Shown: one piece after another, positions 15,274 to 23,881 of the stretch
How positions within the stretch are numbered: the first letter of the stretch is position 1
Layout of the letters: each line of letters opens with the position of its first letter
Assembly (NCBI GenBank): GCA_037157815.1
Contig: CP089984.1
Coordinates: 2,834,997-2,898,996 of the forward strand
From: Sorangiineae bacterium MSr11954
GTDB taxonomy: Bacteria > Myxococcota_A > Polyangia > Polyangiales > Polyangiaceae
DNA: 64,000 nucleotides
Reading direction: 5' to 3'
The notes under the pieces: generated by a model
The model's database searches: none
Told to the model about the DNA's origin: nothing
The model's input: the letters and a program-made list of their open reading frames with translations, nothing else
Translations under genes and position numbers: made by a program

Positions 15274-18018
15274 TCACTTCAAGCCTTCGACGATGTAGAG
15301 CCGCGACAAGGTCTCGCTCGTGCAGTAGGCGTATGAGCGGCCGTCGGCGCTGAGAAAGAGCGTCATGATGGATGCCAGCCCCGGACGAGGTCCGCCGGAT
15401 GGAAGCGCGAGGTGCTCGGTCACCGCGCCCGAGGTGAGGTGGACGCGGCGGACGTGAACGGGGATGGAGCGCGTGCGCAGGTAGACGGAGGCCCCGTCGT
15501 GGTGAAAGCCGATGGCGATGTGATCGGGAAAGCGCCCGGGCACCTCGCCCCGATCCTCGCCGCGCGCTCCGTACAGGTGCATGGTGCCGTCCGCGCCTAC
15601 GGCGGCGATGCGATCGCCGTCGGGCGAAATGGCGGCGATGGGCGCGACGCCCTCGGCCGTGATCGGGCGCGGCGCGGAGGCGTCGAGATCGTGCACCCAG
15701 AGGCGCGGCAGATGGCCGGCGCCCGCGATGCCGCGCAAGAGCAGATGGCGGCCATCGGGGAAGAAGCGGCCATCGAAGAGGGTGGCGAGCGGCGCGATCG
15801 AGAGAGCGCGCGCGGTGCCGGCGCCGGTGGGAACGAGCGCCAAGGTGTCGGGCGGTCCCGCGCGTCGGATGGCGGCCCAGCGACCATCGGGCGCGAGGTC
15901 GACCGGCGTGCCATCCCCCAGCCGCACGGGCGGCGCGCCGTCGGCGGTCCGCAGATACGCGCCGTAGTCGGGCCCCTCGCTGGCGTCTTCTTCCGCGTAC
16001 AAGAGGGTGCGTCCGTCGGCGGACATGCCCGTGAGAAACGAGCTGTCCGACCATGTGAGATCGCGCTCGCTGCCGCCTTCGCCCGCGTAGAGCGCGGCGC
16101 GATGATCGCGGCGCTCGATCAACGCCCGGCCGTCGGCCGCCACGTCGTGCAGCAGCATGCTGCCGGCGATCCGATCGATCAGGCGCTCGCGCCCGTCTTC
16201 GTCGACGGCGTAAAGGGCATATTGTGCTCCGGTGCGGGCGGCCGTAAACCATATTTCCTTGCCGCCGGGGCCAAAGGCCAATCCCCGGGTGCTCGTCCAC
16301 CCGCGCGACAGCTCGCGCGGCGGCCCGTTTCCATCGAGGATGGCCACCGAGCCCATATCGTCTTTGGGATCGCGGTGGAGCAACAGGGCCACGCGCCGGC
16401 CGTCGGGCGCGACGCGGATATGACTCGGCCAAGCTTCGCCCTCGTAGCGAATGGTGCCGATGGGGTACTCCAGCCGGTAGCGCGTCCCGGTCTTGCTGAC
16501 GGCGGCGAGCTCGTCGCCGCTCGGGCTCCAGTCGGCCTCGAACACGTGCTCGAGCACCGCCCGCGGAGCACCTGCGCCGAGCCGCATGCGCGCCAAGGTG
16601 CCGCTGGGCGTGGCCGACTCGAAGAACTGCGGATCGAGCAGCATGGCCAGCTCGCCCCGCGCGGAGATGGCGCGCACATCGGCCTGGATGCCCAGCGGCT
16701 TCGTGCCGGGTAGCTCGGTGCGCGTCGTGTAGAGCTGCGGAGGCCCTCCGTCCCACGAGGCGCCATAGACCACCGTGTGGCCGTCGTTCGAATAGCGCGC
16801 GGCGAGGATTTGCCCGCGTGCAAAGGTGATGGCGCGGTACGTTGGCGGCTCCGCGGGGGCGGGGTGGATCGCGGTGCGGCGGCCCACGTGAAAGCTGGCG
16901 GCGGCGATACCCGCGGCCAGGAGCGCGCCCAATCCCAAGGCGCGCAGGAGACGGCGCGGCCGAGGCGATGGAGGCGCGGCCACCTCGGCGGCTTGGGGCG
17001 CCTGCGCCGCACCCGACGTCGTTTCGAGATGAAACGCCAGATCGTGCGCCGACTGGAATCGATCGGCGGGAGACTTCGCGAGGCAGCGGGCGACGATGCG
17101 CTCGAGCTCACCGCCGCACGGGGGCGGCTCGTCGCGCAAGGTGGCGGTCATGCGCTCGATGAGGCTGCGGCCGCCAAAGGGCTTTTGCCCCGTGATCATT
17201 TCATGGAGCACGGCGCCCAGCGCAAAGAGATCGGTGCGCGGGTCGACCTCTTCGCCGCGGATCTGCTCCGGCGACATGTACCCCACGGTGCCGACCTGCG
17301 TGCCGGGCTCGGTGGCCGTCTCCGGGCGGGGCTCCTCGAGCGAGGCCACCAGGCGCGCCACGCCAAAGTCGAGGATCTTGCAGCTGCCGTCGGCGCCGAG
17401 GAACACGTTCCCGGGCTTGAGATCGCGGTGAATGACCCCGCGATCGTGCGCCGCACCCAGGGCGCGCGCCAGCTGCGCGCCGATGCGGCGCACCTGCGCG
17501 ATGGGGAGCTTCCCGCGCGCGAGCCGCTCCTGCAAGGTGGTCCCCGTGAGCCACTCCGTGACCAAGTAGGGGACGCCGTCGTGGGTCCCCGCGTCGAACA
17601 CGGTGACCGCGTTCGGGTGCACGACCCTCCCGGTGGCCAGCGCCTCGAGGCGGGCGCGGCCCCGGCGGTCGGCGTCGCCTGCGAAGCGGGCCGGCAGCAC
17701 CTTGATGGCGACGTCGCGCCCGAGCCGCGGATCGCGCGCGCGGTACACGTCGCCCATGCCGCCGCGGCCGGCGAAGGCCACGATGGTGTACGGCCCCACG
17801 CGCGCGCCGGCCGCGAGCTCCGCGGGCTTTTCCGCGCGGCCCTCGTCGCGTTGAGCAAACCAGGCCTCGGTGACGCGGGCCACGAGCGCGCAGCACGCGT
17901 CGCAGTCACCGAGGTGGCTCTCGAGGTCCGCGCGCTCGCCCGCGGGCAGCCGATCCTCGACGAAGGCTTGTACGAGCTCGTCGGATGCACAGTTCGGCAT
18001 GGCGTCGATTAACGCCAT
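15274..18018 (-). CDS. Zinc-finger Ser/Thr kinase with C-terminal beta-propeller
   Basis: 914 residues. Residues 1-55 form an anti-sigma-type zinc finger (H35, C39, C42 in 'SHLGDCDAC'). A Hanks-type kinase domain follows (about 75-335): 'GRGGMG' loop, Lys106 in AIK, catalytic Asp199 in 'HRDLKPGN', DFG at 217-219, 'GTVGYMSPEQ'. A membrane segment lies at about 357-376, and residues 390-914 are WD40/PD40-like (TolB-type) propeller repeats, probably periplasmic. It follows the SMP-30 lipoprotein gene by 8 bases, so it is likely co-transcribed with it and possibly with the sigma factor upstream. ATG 18018 or 18000 are both plausible. The zinc finger suggests direct control of a sigma factor; target inferred only. 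Confidence 0.9.
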   Translation of the reverse strand: MALIDAMPNCASDELVQAFVEDRLPAGERADLESHLGDCDACCALVARVTEAWFAQRDEGRAEKPAELAAGARVGPYTIVAFAGRGGMGDVYRARDPRLGRDVAIKVLPARFAGDADRRGRARLEALATGRVVHPNAVTVFDAGTHDGVPYLVTEWLTGTTLQERLARGKLPIAQVRRIGAQLARALGAAHDRGVIHRDLKPGNVFLGADGSCKILDFGVARLVASLEEPRPETATEPGTQVGTVGYMSPEQIRGEEVDPRTDLFALGAVLHEMITGQKPFGGRSLIERMTATLRDEPPPCGGELERIVARCLAKSPADRFQSAHDLAFHLETTSGAAQAPQAAEVAAPPSPRPRRLLRALGLGALLAAGIAAASFHVGRRTAIHPAPAEPPTYRAITFARGQILAARYSNDGHTVVYGASWDGGPPQLYTTRTELPGTKPLGIQADVRAISARGELAMLLDPQFFESATPSGTLARMRLGAGAPRAVLEHVFEADWSPSGDELAAVSKTGTRYRLEYPIGTIRYEGEAWPSHIRVAPDGRRVALLLHRDPKDDMGSVAILDGNGPPRELSRGWTSTRGLAFGPGGKEIWFTAARTGAQYALYAVDEDGRERLIDRIAGSMLLHDVAADGRALIERRDHRAALYAGEGGSERDLTWSDSSFLTGMSADGRTLLYAEEDASEGPDYGAYLRTADGAPPVRLGDGTPVDLAPDGRWAAIRRAGPPDTLALVPTGAGTARALSIAPLATLFDGRFFPDGRHLLLRGIAGAGHLPRLWVHDLDASAPRPITAEGVAPIAAISPDGDRIAAVGADGTMHLYGARGEDRGEVPGRFPDHIAIGFHHDGASVYLRTRSIPVHVRRVHLTSGAVTEHLALPSGGPRPGLASIMTLFLSADGRSYAYCTSETLSRLYIVEGLK

Positions 18019-18026
18019 TCACACGT

Positions 18027-19034
18027 TCAACGGCGCGAGGGAAGGGGAATTCGCTCCAGACGGAACGGCAAGGTCGGATGGCCGTCCGGGGCCCTCAATT
18101 GGCTGATCACCACCCAGGCGCTTCCGCGATAAAGGGCCGATGTCGTGGGCTGGGCCAAGCCGCTTCGAAGGACCTCGCGGCGCCCGCGGGCTCCGTCGAT
18201 GGTCACCGAGACCACATTGCCCGCACGGTGTTCGCCGATGATCAAGGTGTCGTCGTCCGCCATTTCGATGCCGTCGGGGAATTGCAGCGGCGGGTCGACG
18301 GGAATGATCCGGGCCGCCCCGGCGCTGCCGTCGCTCCGGATGGGCACCGACAAAAGATCCCCCGAATCGGATTTGACGACCAAGAGCCGGTGGCGGCGCC
18401 GATCGAAGACGATCCCGTTCAGGGTGATGGGGCCCGGTCCGGGTTGGAACAACGGATCGTTCGACCAGGTCTCGAGCTTCGTTCCGCCCGAACGCAGCCG
18501 CACGACGGTGTTGGCCGCGGCGTCCGTCGCATAGACATTGCCGCGATCGTCGAGGATCACGTCGTTGCAAAAGCCGTCGACACCGGGCAGCACGTACTTG
18601 GCCGTGAGCGCGCCCGTGCGCAAATCGTACCCGTGAAGGTAGGCGGCTTGTTCGGGGAGCAGGTCGTCGTCGGAGACGCACGCCCAAAGCGTCCGTCGCC
18701 GCGTATCCACCGTCACCCCTGCGACATAGAAGTTGCTGCGCCCCGCGATGAACGGCTCCGCGGCGTCCGCCCCCGGACGCGCGCGCGCAATGGCCCCCGT
18801 TTGAAAGCTCCCGATGTAAAAGCTGCCATCGGGCGCGACGGCGACACCCTCGGGGAAAAAGTCCTCCCCCGGAACGGTGATCCCCGTACGCGAATCGCCG
18901 CACCCCGATTGCAGCGGCTCGCGGTCGCCGGAAATCTCCGGGTCGGACATGGCGACGTCGCCATCGGAATTGGCCGCACACGCTGCAAGAAGCGAAGCCA
19001 GGGTAAGAGCAAACATTCGAACGATGGTGCGCAT
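18027..19034 (-). CDS. SMP-30/gluconolactonase-like beta-propeller lipoprotein
   Basis: 335 residues. The signal ends in SLLAAC, a good lipobox. The mature part has repeated propeller strands typical of SMP-30/gluconolactonase-like proteins ('FFPEGVAVAPDGSFYIGS', 'CNDVILDDRGNVYATD', 'LNGIVFDRRRHRLLVV', 'FPDGIEMADDDTLIIGE'), with acidic and Asn residues that in relatives bind one divalent metal in the central channel. Might be a lactonase or a ligand-binding propeller. It lies 8 bases upstream of the kinase gene, whose C-terminal domain is also a propeller, and 121 bases downstream of a sigma factor gene. Confidence 0.82.
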   Translation of the reverse strand: MRTIVRMFALTLASLLAACAANSDGDVAMSDPEISGDREPLQSGCGDSRTGITVPGEDFFPEGVAVAPDGSFYIGSFQTGAIARARPGADAAEPFIAGRSNFYVAGVTVDTRRRTLWACVSDDDLLPEQAAYLHGYDLRTGALTAKYVLPGVDGFCNDVILDDRGNVYATDAAANTVVRLRSGGTKLETWSNDPLFQPGPGPITLNGIVFDRRRHRLLVVKSDSGDLLSVPIRSDGSAGAARIIPVDPPLQFPDGIEMADDDTLIIGEHRAGNVVSVTIDGARGRREVLRSGLAQPTTSALYRGSAWVVISQLRAPDGHPTLPFRLERIPLPSRR

Positions 19035-19155
19035 GGGACGCTCGACCTCCTACCCCCCTGACACCGCCCGCCCCACCCTTTGCAAAAATAGTCGCCAAGG
19101 GTCGTCACTGCGAACGGAGCCAAGGAGCGTCCTCACCCGACGGGAGCCGCCCGCA

Positions 19156-19863
19156 TCAACCCACGCGATTCGAATCCCCGAGAAGCCGCACCAAGCTGAT
19201 ATCGAGCTGGCTCATCACCATGGCGGCAACGCTCTCCGCATCGCTCGGCGCCAGCCGCAGCTCGTCGCTCAACCGGCGCAACGTCGTCTCCGCGATCCGC
19301 TCGCGCGCACACGTCAACCAGCGCGACACCGTCGAAAGGTGAACCCGGTAGAGCGCGCCCAGCGCCTCGAGCGCGACCCCCTCGGCGTGGTAAAGGCGCA
19401 GAAGCGTGCGATCGCGCGCCGAGAGCTCCGAGACCGCCGCGCGCAGCGCCTCGCCGAACGCATCGCGGTACTGCTCACGCGCGCACGCGAGCTCGGGGCT
19501 CAGCGCCACCACGGTGGCCGCGGTCGCGCGCGTGGCATCTTCACGCGCCGACGTCCGCCGCGCCTGCCGTTTCAAATTCAGGGCCGCCCGCACCGCGGCC
19601 ACACGTACGAATCCGCCCAGCGTTCCACGCCCGCGGTAGGCGGCGATCCCCGGTTCATGCCCATCGCGGCCGGGTGCGAGCAGCGCCACCCGCAAGGTCT
19701 GACGAACCTCGTCCGCGAACGCCGGCGTGCGATCGATGTGGGCGACGAAGGCACCGACCGCATCGAGGTGCTCCCTCTCGAAGACGGCGAGCGCCTCCCG
19801 ATTTCCCTGCAGGCACGCGACCGCCAAATCGAGATCGCGCTCCGAAGGTGACAACCCAGCCAT
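19156..19863 (-). CDS. ECF-like sigma-70 family RNA polymerase sigma factor
   Basis: 235 residues. Region 2 is recognisable in the first 110 residues ('FEREHLDAVGAFVAHIDRTP', then 'TLGGFVRVAAVRAALNLKR'), and region 4 at about 150-195 carries a helix-turn-helix ('ELSARDRTLLRLYHAEGVAL', 'YRVHLSTVSRWLTCARERI'). About 40 residues follow region 4. Region 2 is divergent from E. coli sigma-70, as in many myxobacterial extracytoplasmic-function factors. No separate anti-sigma gene is adjacent; the kinase two genes downstream carries an anti-sigma-type zinc finger. ATG 19863 was picked as the natural N-terminus; the frame is open far upstream without coding character and the ribosome site is weak. Confidence 0.8.
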   Translation of the reverse strand: MAGLSPSERDLDLAVACLQGNREALAVFEREHLDAVGAFVAHIDRTPAFADEVRQTLRVALLAPGRDGHEPGIAAYRGRGTLGGFVRVAAVRAALNLKRQARRTSAREDATRATAATVVALSPELACAREQYRDAFGEALRAAVSELSARDRTLLRLYHAEGVALEALGALYRVHLSTVSRWLTCARERIAETTLRRLSDELRLAPSDAESVAAMVMSQLDISLVRLLGDSNRVG

Positions 19864-20259
19864 CGAAGGCAATTCTACACCTTTGGCGCCGCTCGCGCGT
19901 CCGTTGCGAGGCCGCGAAAGAGAAGATCGAGCGAACGGCGAAGGCTGGTCGCGAAATCGATGTTTGGCGGCGCGAGGCCCGAGAGGTGCATGATGCTCGA
20001 TGAAGCGAAGCGCCAGATCCGGGTTCTGCGCGAACATGGCGTGGAGCTCCCCGAAGACGTGCATCGAGCGCCCCACGAGCGAGCGCCGTTTGGGGGTGGT
20101 CTCCCTGTACGCCACGGGCGGCGCCGTGCCTCTTGGGCGAGTGGCCGCGACCTGACGGCGCGAGGCGTGATCGCGAACCTCCCCGTTGACGCCCGTTCCG
20201 CGGACCCTAGATGCGGGGCGCTCGAACGTGAGCGTCGTCAAAAAGGGAGGCATGCGCCC
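19864..20259. other. Divergent intergenic region
   Basis: 396 bases between the sigma factor gene and the plus-strand membrane protein gene. On the minus strand a stretch near 19989-20063 translates as 'MHVFGELHAMFAQNPDLALR' with gene-like codon use before it decays, possibly a gene remnant. A weak promoter-like pair TTGACG (20186-20191) and TAGATG (20208-20213) with 16-base spacing faces the plus-strand gene. Nothing else supported. Confidence 0.3.
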
Positions 20260-20874
20260 ATGAGAGCCTACGATCCAGGGCAGTCTCTTCGCGATGCGCG
20301 GGATGTGTACTTCTCCGAGAACGACTTCGGCGCGAACGGCGGTTACGACGAGCCTTGGGCGCGCGTGAAGGTCGGCCCCATCGTGCTGCACTTTCCCAAC
20401 ACCCCAGGGCGCAAGCGCGCGATTCGCTTTCACGATTTGCATCACATCGTCACGGGCTACGACACCAGCCGGGTAGGGGAGTCCGAGATCGCGGGCTGGC
20501 AGCTCGGGAGCGGCTGCCTGCGCACGGGCCCGGTGGTGGCGCTGTTCAATCTGACGGCCTTCTTCGCGGGCCTCCTCTTCGCGCCGCGCCGCGTGCTGCG
20601 CGCCTACAGCCGCGGCCGTCGAAGCCGGAACTTGTACGCGCGACGCTACGACGATGCGCTGCTCGACACCACGGTCGGCCAAGCCAGGAACGAGCTCGGC
20701 CTCGACCCCGCTCCGTCCACCGCGCTCACGCTCGGCGACGCTGCGCACGTGGCGCTGTATGCTCTGCTCGCGGTGCCGGCGCTGCTCGTCTTTCCGCCGA
20801 TGGTCGCGGTGGTGACCGCGATCGCCCTTCCTCTTTCTTGGGTGAGCGGCCGAAACCGCAGCCCGGCGATGTGA
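20260..20874 (+). CDS. Membrane protein with COQ4-type HDxxHx11E motif
   Basis: 204 residues. Residues 58-74 contain H58-D59-x-x-H62 followed eleven residues later by E74 ('HDLHHIVTGYDTSRVGESE'), exactly the zinc-site pattern of COQ4, a scaffold/enzyme of ubiquinone biosynthesis. Downstream are hydrophobic segments at about 93-110 and 160-195, which COQ4 itself lacks, so this is a membrane-anchored relative or a convergent motif. ATG 20260 is preceded by GGGAGG at 20245-20250. The gene is 26 bases upstream of the MOSC gene and probably co-transcribed. Function in quinone or lipid metabolism is inferred. Confidence 0.7.
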   Translation: MRAYDPGQSLRDARDVYFSENDFGANGGYDEPWARVKVGPIVLHFPNTPGRKRAIRFHDLHHIVTGYDTSRVGESEIAGWQLGSGCLRTGPVVALFNLTAFFAGLLFAPRRVLRAYSRGRRSRNLYARRYDDALLDTTVGQARNELGLDPAPSTALTLGDAAHVALYALLAVPALLVFPPMVAVVTAIALPLSWVSGRNRSPAM

Positions 20875-20900
20875 TAGAGAGAGACGAAGGAGGCACTTCG

Positions 20901-21728
20901 TTGCGCGTCGTTTCGCTGCACGTTTATCCGCTCAAATCCGGCGCCGGGCTCGCCCCGGACACCGTCCACGTCGAGCCCTGGGGCATCGCCGGCGATCGGC
21001 GCTGGATGGTCGTCGACGCCGAGGGCGTCTTTCTCAGCGCCCGGGAAGAGCCGCGCCTCTTCCATGTGCGCGTGACCCCCGAGCCCGGGGGCGCGCTGCT
21101 TCTGCAGGGACCGCACCTCGATCCCCTCCGCGTGATGCCGCCCGCCCCGGCGCCGGTGCCCGTTCGCGTGCAGCGCGATGTGGTGACCGCGACCCCGGCG
21201 GGCGCCGAGGCCGATGCTTGGCTGGGCCAACTGCTCGAGCGCACCGATGTGCGCCTGGTTTGGCTGGACGATCCCCGGCGCCGCCCCAGCGATCCAAAGT
21301 ACAGCGAGCCCGGGGATCTCGTGAGCCTGGCCGATGGCTTTCCGCTGCTGGTCACCACGCTCGCTTCGCTCGGGCGCTTGAACGACTGGATCGCCGAAGG
21401 CGCACGCGAGCGCGGCGAGCCGCCGACGGAGTCGCTCCCGATGCAGCGATTTCGTCCCAACATGGTCATCGACCCCGTTCCCGAGCCGTTTGCGGAGGAC
21501 ACCTGGAAACGCATCCGCGTGGGGGACATGGAGTTTCGCGTGGTCAAGCCGTGCGCGCGATGCGTCATGACGACCATTCACCCCGAGACCCTCGCCAAAG
21601 GCAAAGAGCCGCTTCGCACCTTGGCGCGCCGTCACAAATGGAACGGATCAGCTTGGTTTGGAATGAACCTCATACCCGTTCGCGAAGGCGAATTGCACCT
21701 GGGCGATCCCGTCTCCGTATTGGAGTAA
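20901..21728 (+). CDS. MOSC domain protein (YcbX-like)
   Basis: 275 residues: an N-terminal MOSC beta-barrel ('LHVYPLKSGAGLAPDTVHVE', 'WGIAGDRRWMVVDAEG') and a C-terminal MOSC domain with the conserved Cys motif 'VKPCARCVMTTIHPETL', where the Cys is thought to bind the molybdenum cofactor or sulfur. YcbX relatives reduce N-hydroxylated compounds. The start is TTG at 20901, decided by the strong AAGGAGG at 20887-20893, seven bases upstream; no ATG lies near the conserved N-terminus. No C-terminal ferredoxin domain is present, unlike E. coli YcbX. Confidence 0.88.
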   Translation: MRVVSLHVYPLKSGAGLAPDTVHVEPWGIAGDRRWMVVDAEGVFLSAREEPRLFHVRVTPEPGGALLLQGPHLDPLRVMPPAPAPVPVRVQRDVVTATPAGAEADAWLGQLLERTDVRLVWLDDPRRRPSDPKYSEPGDLVSLADGFPLLVTTLASLGRLNDWIAEGARERGEPPTESLPMQRFRPNMVIDPVPEPFAEDTWKRIRVGDMEFRVVKPCARCVMTTIHPETLAKGKEPLRTLARRHKWNGSAWFGMNLIPVREGELHLGDPVSVLE

Positions 21729-21885
21729 GCCTCCGAGGAGCGTAGTCTCGGACCCGGGATCCTTCATGGATCTTCACGGGCGACGTACGGGCTTCTGCGG
21801 GGTTTTGGCGAGGATCTTACTGCCTGTACGGCTTTTACGGGGCCCTAGCGGGGCTTTAACGAGGCTTAACGAGAGAGGTGCTGCG

Positions 21886-22245
21886 ATGAAATCGGTCAAT
21901 CTCTGGATGGCTGCGGCGTTTGCGGCCTCGTGGGCGTGCGGCTCGCCGCCGGCGGGCTCCGGTGAGTCGGGCGATCATCGCGCGGGCCCGCAAGGGATCA
22001 ACGTGCCCAAGGCTCCCATCATGGGCGCGCTCGACATGCCCGCGGTGCACGAGGCCGAAGAGCGCGCGGCGGCGGAGCGCCCGGAGTCGCCGGCCCTTCG
22101 CCGCCAGTACCTCAATGGCTACTTTCAAACGCGGAACGCGGAGTTCCCGGTCGAGGTGGAGCAAGCCATCGCCGGCGTGCCCACCGACCACCCCGTCATG
22201 GTTTGGGCGGGCTCGAACGAGACGCCGCGTCGCCTTTCTCGCTGA
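21886..22245 (+). CDS. Small lipoprotein of unknown function
   Basis: 119 residues. Signal 'MKSVNLWMAAAFAASWACGS' ends in a SWAC lipobox-like site. The mature chain is Ala/Glu/Pro-rich, with an amphipathic helix ('VHEAEERAAAERPESPALRR') and no family features. ATG 21886 follows GAGAGAGG. Its last 50 bases overlap the convergent metallopeptidase gene. The preceding 21729-21885 holds only imperfect GGGGCTTTTACG-like repeats. Confidence 0.65.
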   Translation: MKSVNLWMAAAFAASWACGSPPAGSGESGDHRAGPQGINVPKAPIMGALDMPAVHEAEERAAAERPESPALRRQYLNGYFQTRNAEFPVEVEQAIAGVPTDHPVMVWAGSNETPRRLSR

Positions 22246-23827
22246 GCCGGCGCCGGTAGGACTCGATCCGGCCGACCAGCGCCGGGGCGCTCGCGCCATC
22301 GGGAAGCAAGTGGAGCGCGAGGGTCGCCGTCTGCAGCGCCTCGCGAAGCCGGCCTTTCTGATCGAGCATGATCGACGCCGCCGAAAAGCACGGGTAGCAG
22401 CTCGGATCCGCCGCGATCGCGCGCTTCTCGTACGCGAGCGCCCGATCCACGTCGTCGTGCACCAGAAGATGCGTCCAGCCCAGTAGATCGAGCTCCGCCG
22501 CGGTCTTGGCCAAGGGCTCGAGCTTCTCGGCCACGGGCGTGAGCGCCGCCGGCGGTCGCGTCTTCTGCCCGATGGCGTTCAGCTCGATCCACCCCATGGC
22601 GTTGAGCAGCCGAGGATCGTTGGGCCGCTCCGCCAGTGCAGCCTTCAACGTGGCCTCCGCCGCGGCGACATTGCCGCGATCGTTTTCCATGTACGCGGTC
22701 AGGATGGCGAGCTCCGGATGATGCGGCTCGTGCGCGCGCGCCTCGTTCATATCGCTGCGCGCCGCCGCGAGCCCGTCCGGTGTTCGCCAGTCGCGAAGCC
22801 GCGCCCAGAGCATGTGCACGTCGGCGTCGGAGAGCGTGCGGGTGGCCTCGGCGGCCCTGCGTGCCGGCGTGTACTTCGTTCGGTACGTGATCACCTCGCT
22901 CGGCACGAGCGCGTCGGTGTAGTCCTTTTCCAGCTTGCCCTCGGGCACCTTTCCCAAGGTCTCGGCCCACGCTTGCTCGCTCGATTCGCCCTTGAGCAGA
23001 CGCTGGCGGTAATCCTCGAAGGGCGTGCGGTAGTCGGGGTGGGCCATCAAGAGGTGCACCAGGGTCCACGCGCCCGCGTAGTGCGCGCTCATTTGCTGAA
23101 CGGCCTTGAGCCCTTCGGGCGTGCTCACATCGCGATTGGAGGCTCCCTCGAACGCCACGGCATCCATGGACAAGAGCGCGCGGGCGGTGGGGGCCTCGCT
23201 CATGGGGATCATCCACGTGTACTCGCCGTCGACGAGCTTTGCGCTCCACGGCCCCTTCCAAAACCGAGAGCTCCGCGGCGCGCGCCCGAGGACGGCCATC
23301 TCGCCATCCAAGTCCAGCGATTCGTAGTAGTCGGCCAGGCCCTCGTTGAGCCAGATGGGGGCCTGCGGATAGTACGCGTGCACGAAGAAGTGGGTCAGCT
23401 CGTGCTGCACCAGCTCCTTGGCGCGTTGGGTGAAATCCCCTTGCAGGATGGCGATATGGCCGCGCTCGAAGTCGCCGCCCTCGCGCCCGAACACGCCCGC
23501 GGTCGCTTTGGGCGCGACCTTCTCGTACTCCTCGCGGTGCCGGAAATACACGATGTCCAGCCGCGTTCGCACATCGAGCGGGGGCTCGAACCCGAGATCG
23601 GCGAGGGCCGAAAAGCGGGTCTCCAGCTCCGCCGAAACATGGCGTGCGACCTCGGGCTCCAGATCGGTTCGAAGGGTGAAGTGCGTGCTTTTTACCTCGC
23701 TCCAGGCCGCGCCGCCCTTTTCCGGGCAGGTGAACGGCCTTCGGGCGAGCGTCCCCCCGCATCCGCCGGCCGCCACGGAAGCAAGCCAAAAGGTGACGGC
23801 GGCCATCGCGGTTCGTTTCATCGACAT
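22196..23827 (-). CDS. TPR lipoprotein with HExxH metallopeptidase domain
   Basis: 543 residues. A signal ends in AAGGC (Cys23). Residues 40-240 form a gluzincin-like domain: H142-E143-L-T-H146 with a downstream Glu162 in 'IWLNEGLADYYE', so a complete zinc site is predicted (peptidase MA-like/DUF1570-type). Residues about 330-530 are tetratricopeptide-like helical repeats ('AEATLKAALAERPNDPRLLN', 'DVDRALAYEKRAIAADPSCY'). Likely a periplasmic or surface peptidase with a protein-binding tail. Overlaps the small lipoprotein gene tail-to-tail by 50 bases. Starts at ATG 23827 or 23821. Confidence 0.82.
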   Translation of the reverse strand: MSMKRTAMAAVTFWLASVAAGGCGGTLARRPFTCPEKGGAAWSEVKSTHFTLRTDLEPEVARHVSAELETRFSALADLGFEPPLDVRTRLDIVYFRHREEYEKVAPKATAGVFGREGGDFERGHIAILQGDFTQRAKELVQHELTHFFVHAYYPQAPIWLNEGLADYYESLDLDGEMAVLGRAPRSSRFWKGPWSAKLVDGEYTWMIPMSEAPTARALLSMDAVAFEGASNRDVSTPEGLKAVQQMSAHYAGAWTLVHLLMAHPDYRTPFEDYRQRLLKGESSEQAWAETLGKVPEGKLEKDYTDALVPSEVITYRTKYTPARRAAEATRTLSDADVHMLWARLRDWRTPDGLAAARSDMNEARAHEPHHPELAILTAYMENDRGNVAAAEATLKAALAERPNDPRLLNAMGWIELNAIGQKTRPPAALTPVAEKLEPLAKTAAELDLLGWTHLLVHDDVDRALAYEKRAIAADPSCYPCFSAASIMLDQKGRLREALQTATLALHLLPDGASAPALVGRIESYRRRLSEKGDAASRSSPPKP

Positions 23828-23881
23828 GAAAACGATACCAGAGTCTCCCCACCGCCGAGAATCGCTCTAAAAGATAAAACC

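Noticed and set aside
19864-20748. 295-codon upstream extension of the sigma factor frame
   Set aside because: It passes antisense through the COQ4-motif gene and has no family sequence; the sigma factor is complete from 19863.
22718-23881. 388-codon upstream extension of the GH13 gene
   Set aside because: It is antisense to the metallopeptidase gene, which has a signal peptide and HExxH motif. GH13 enzymes start near the chosen ATG at 23882.
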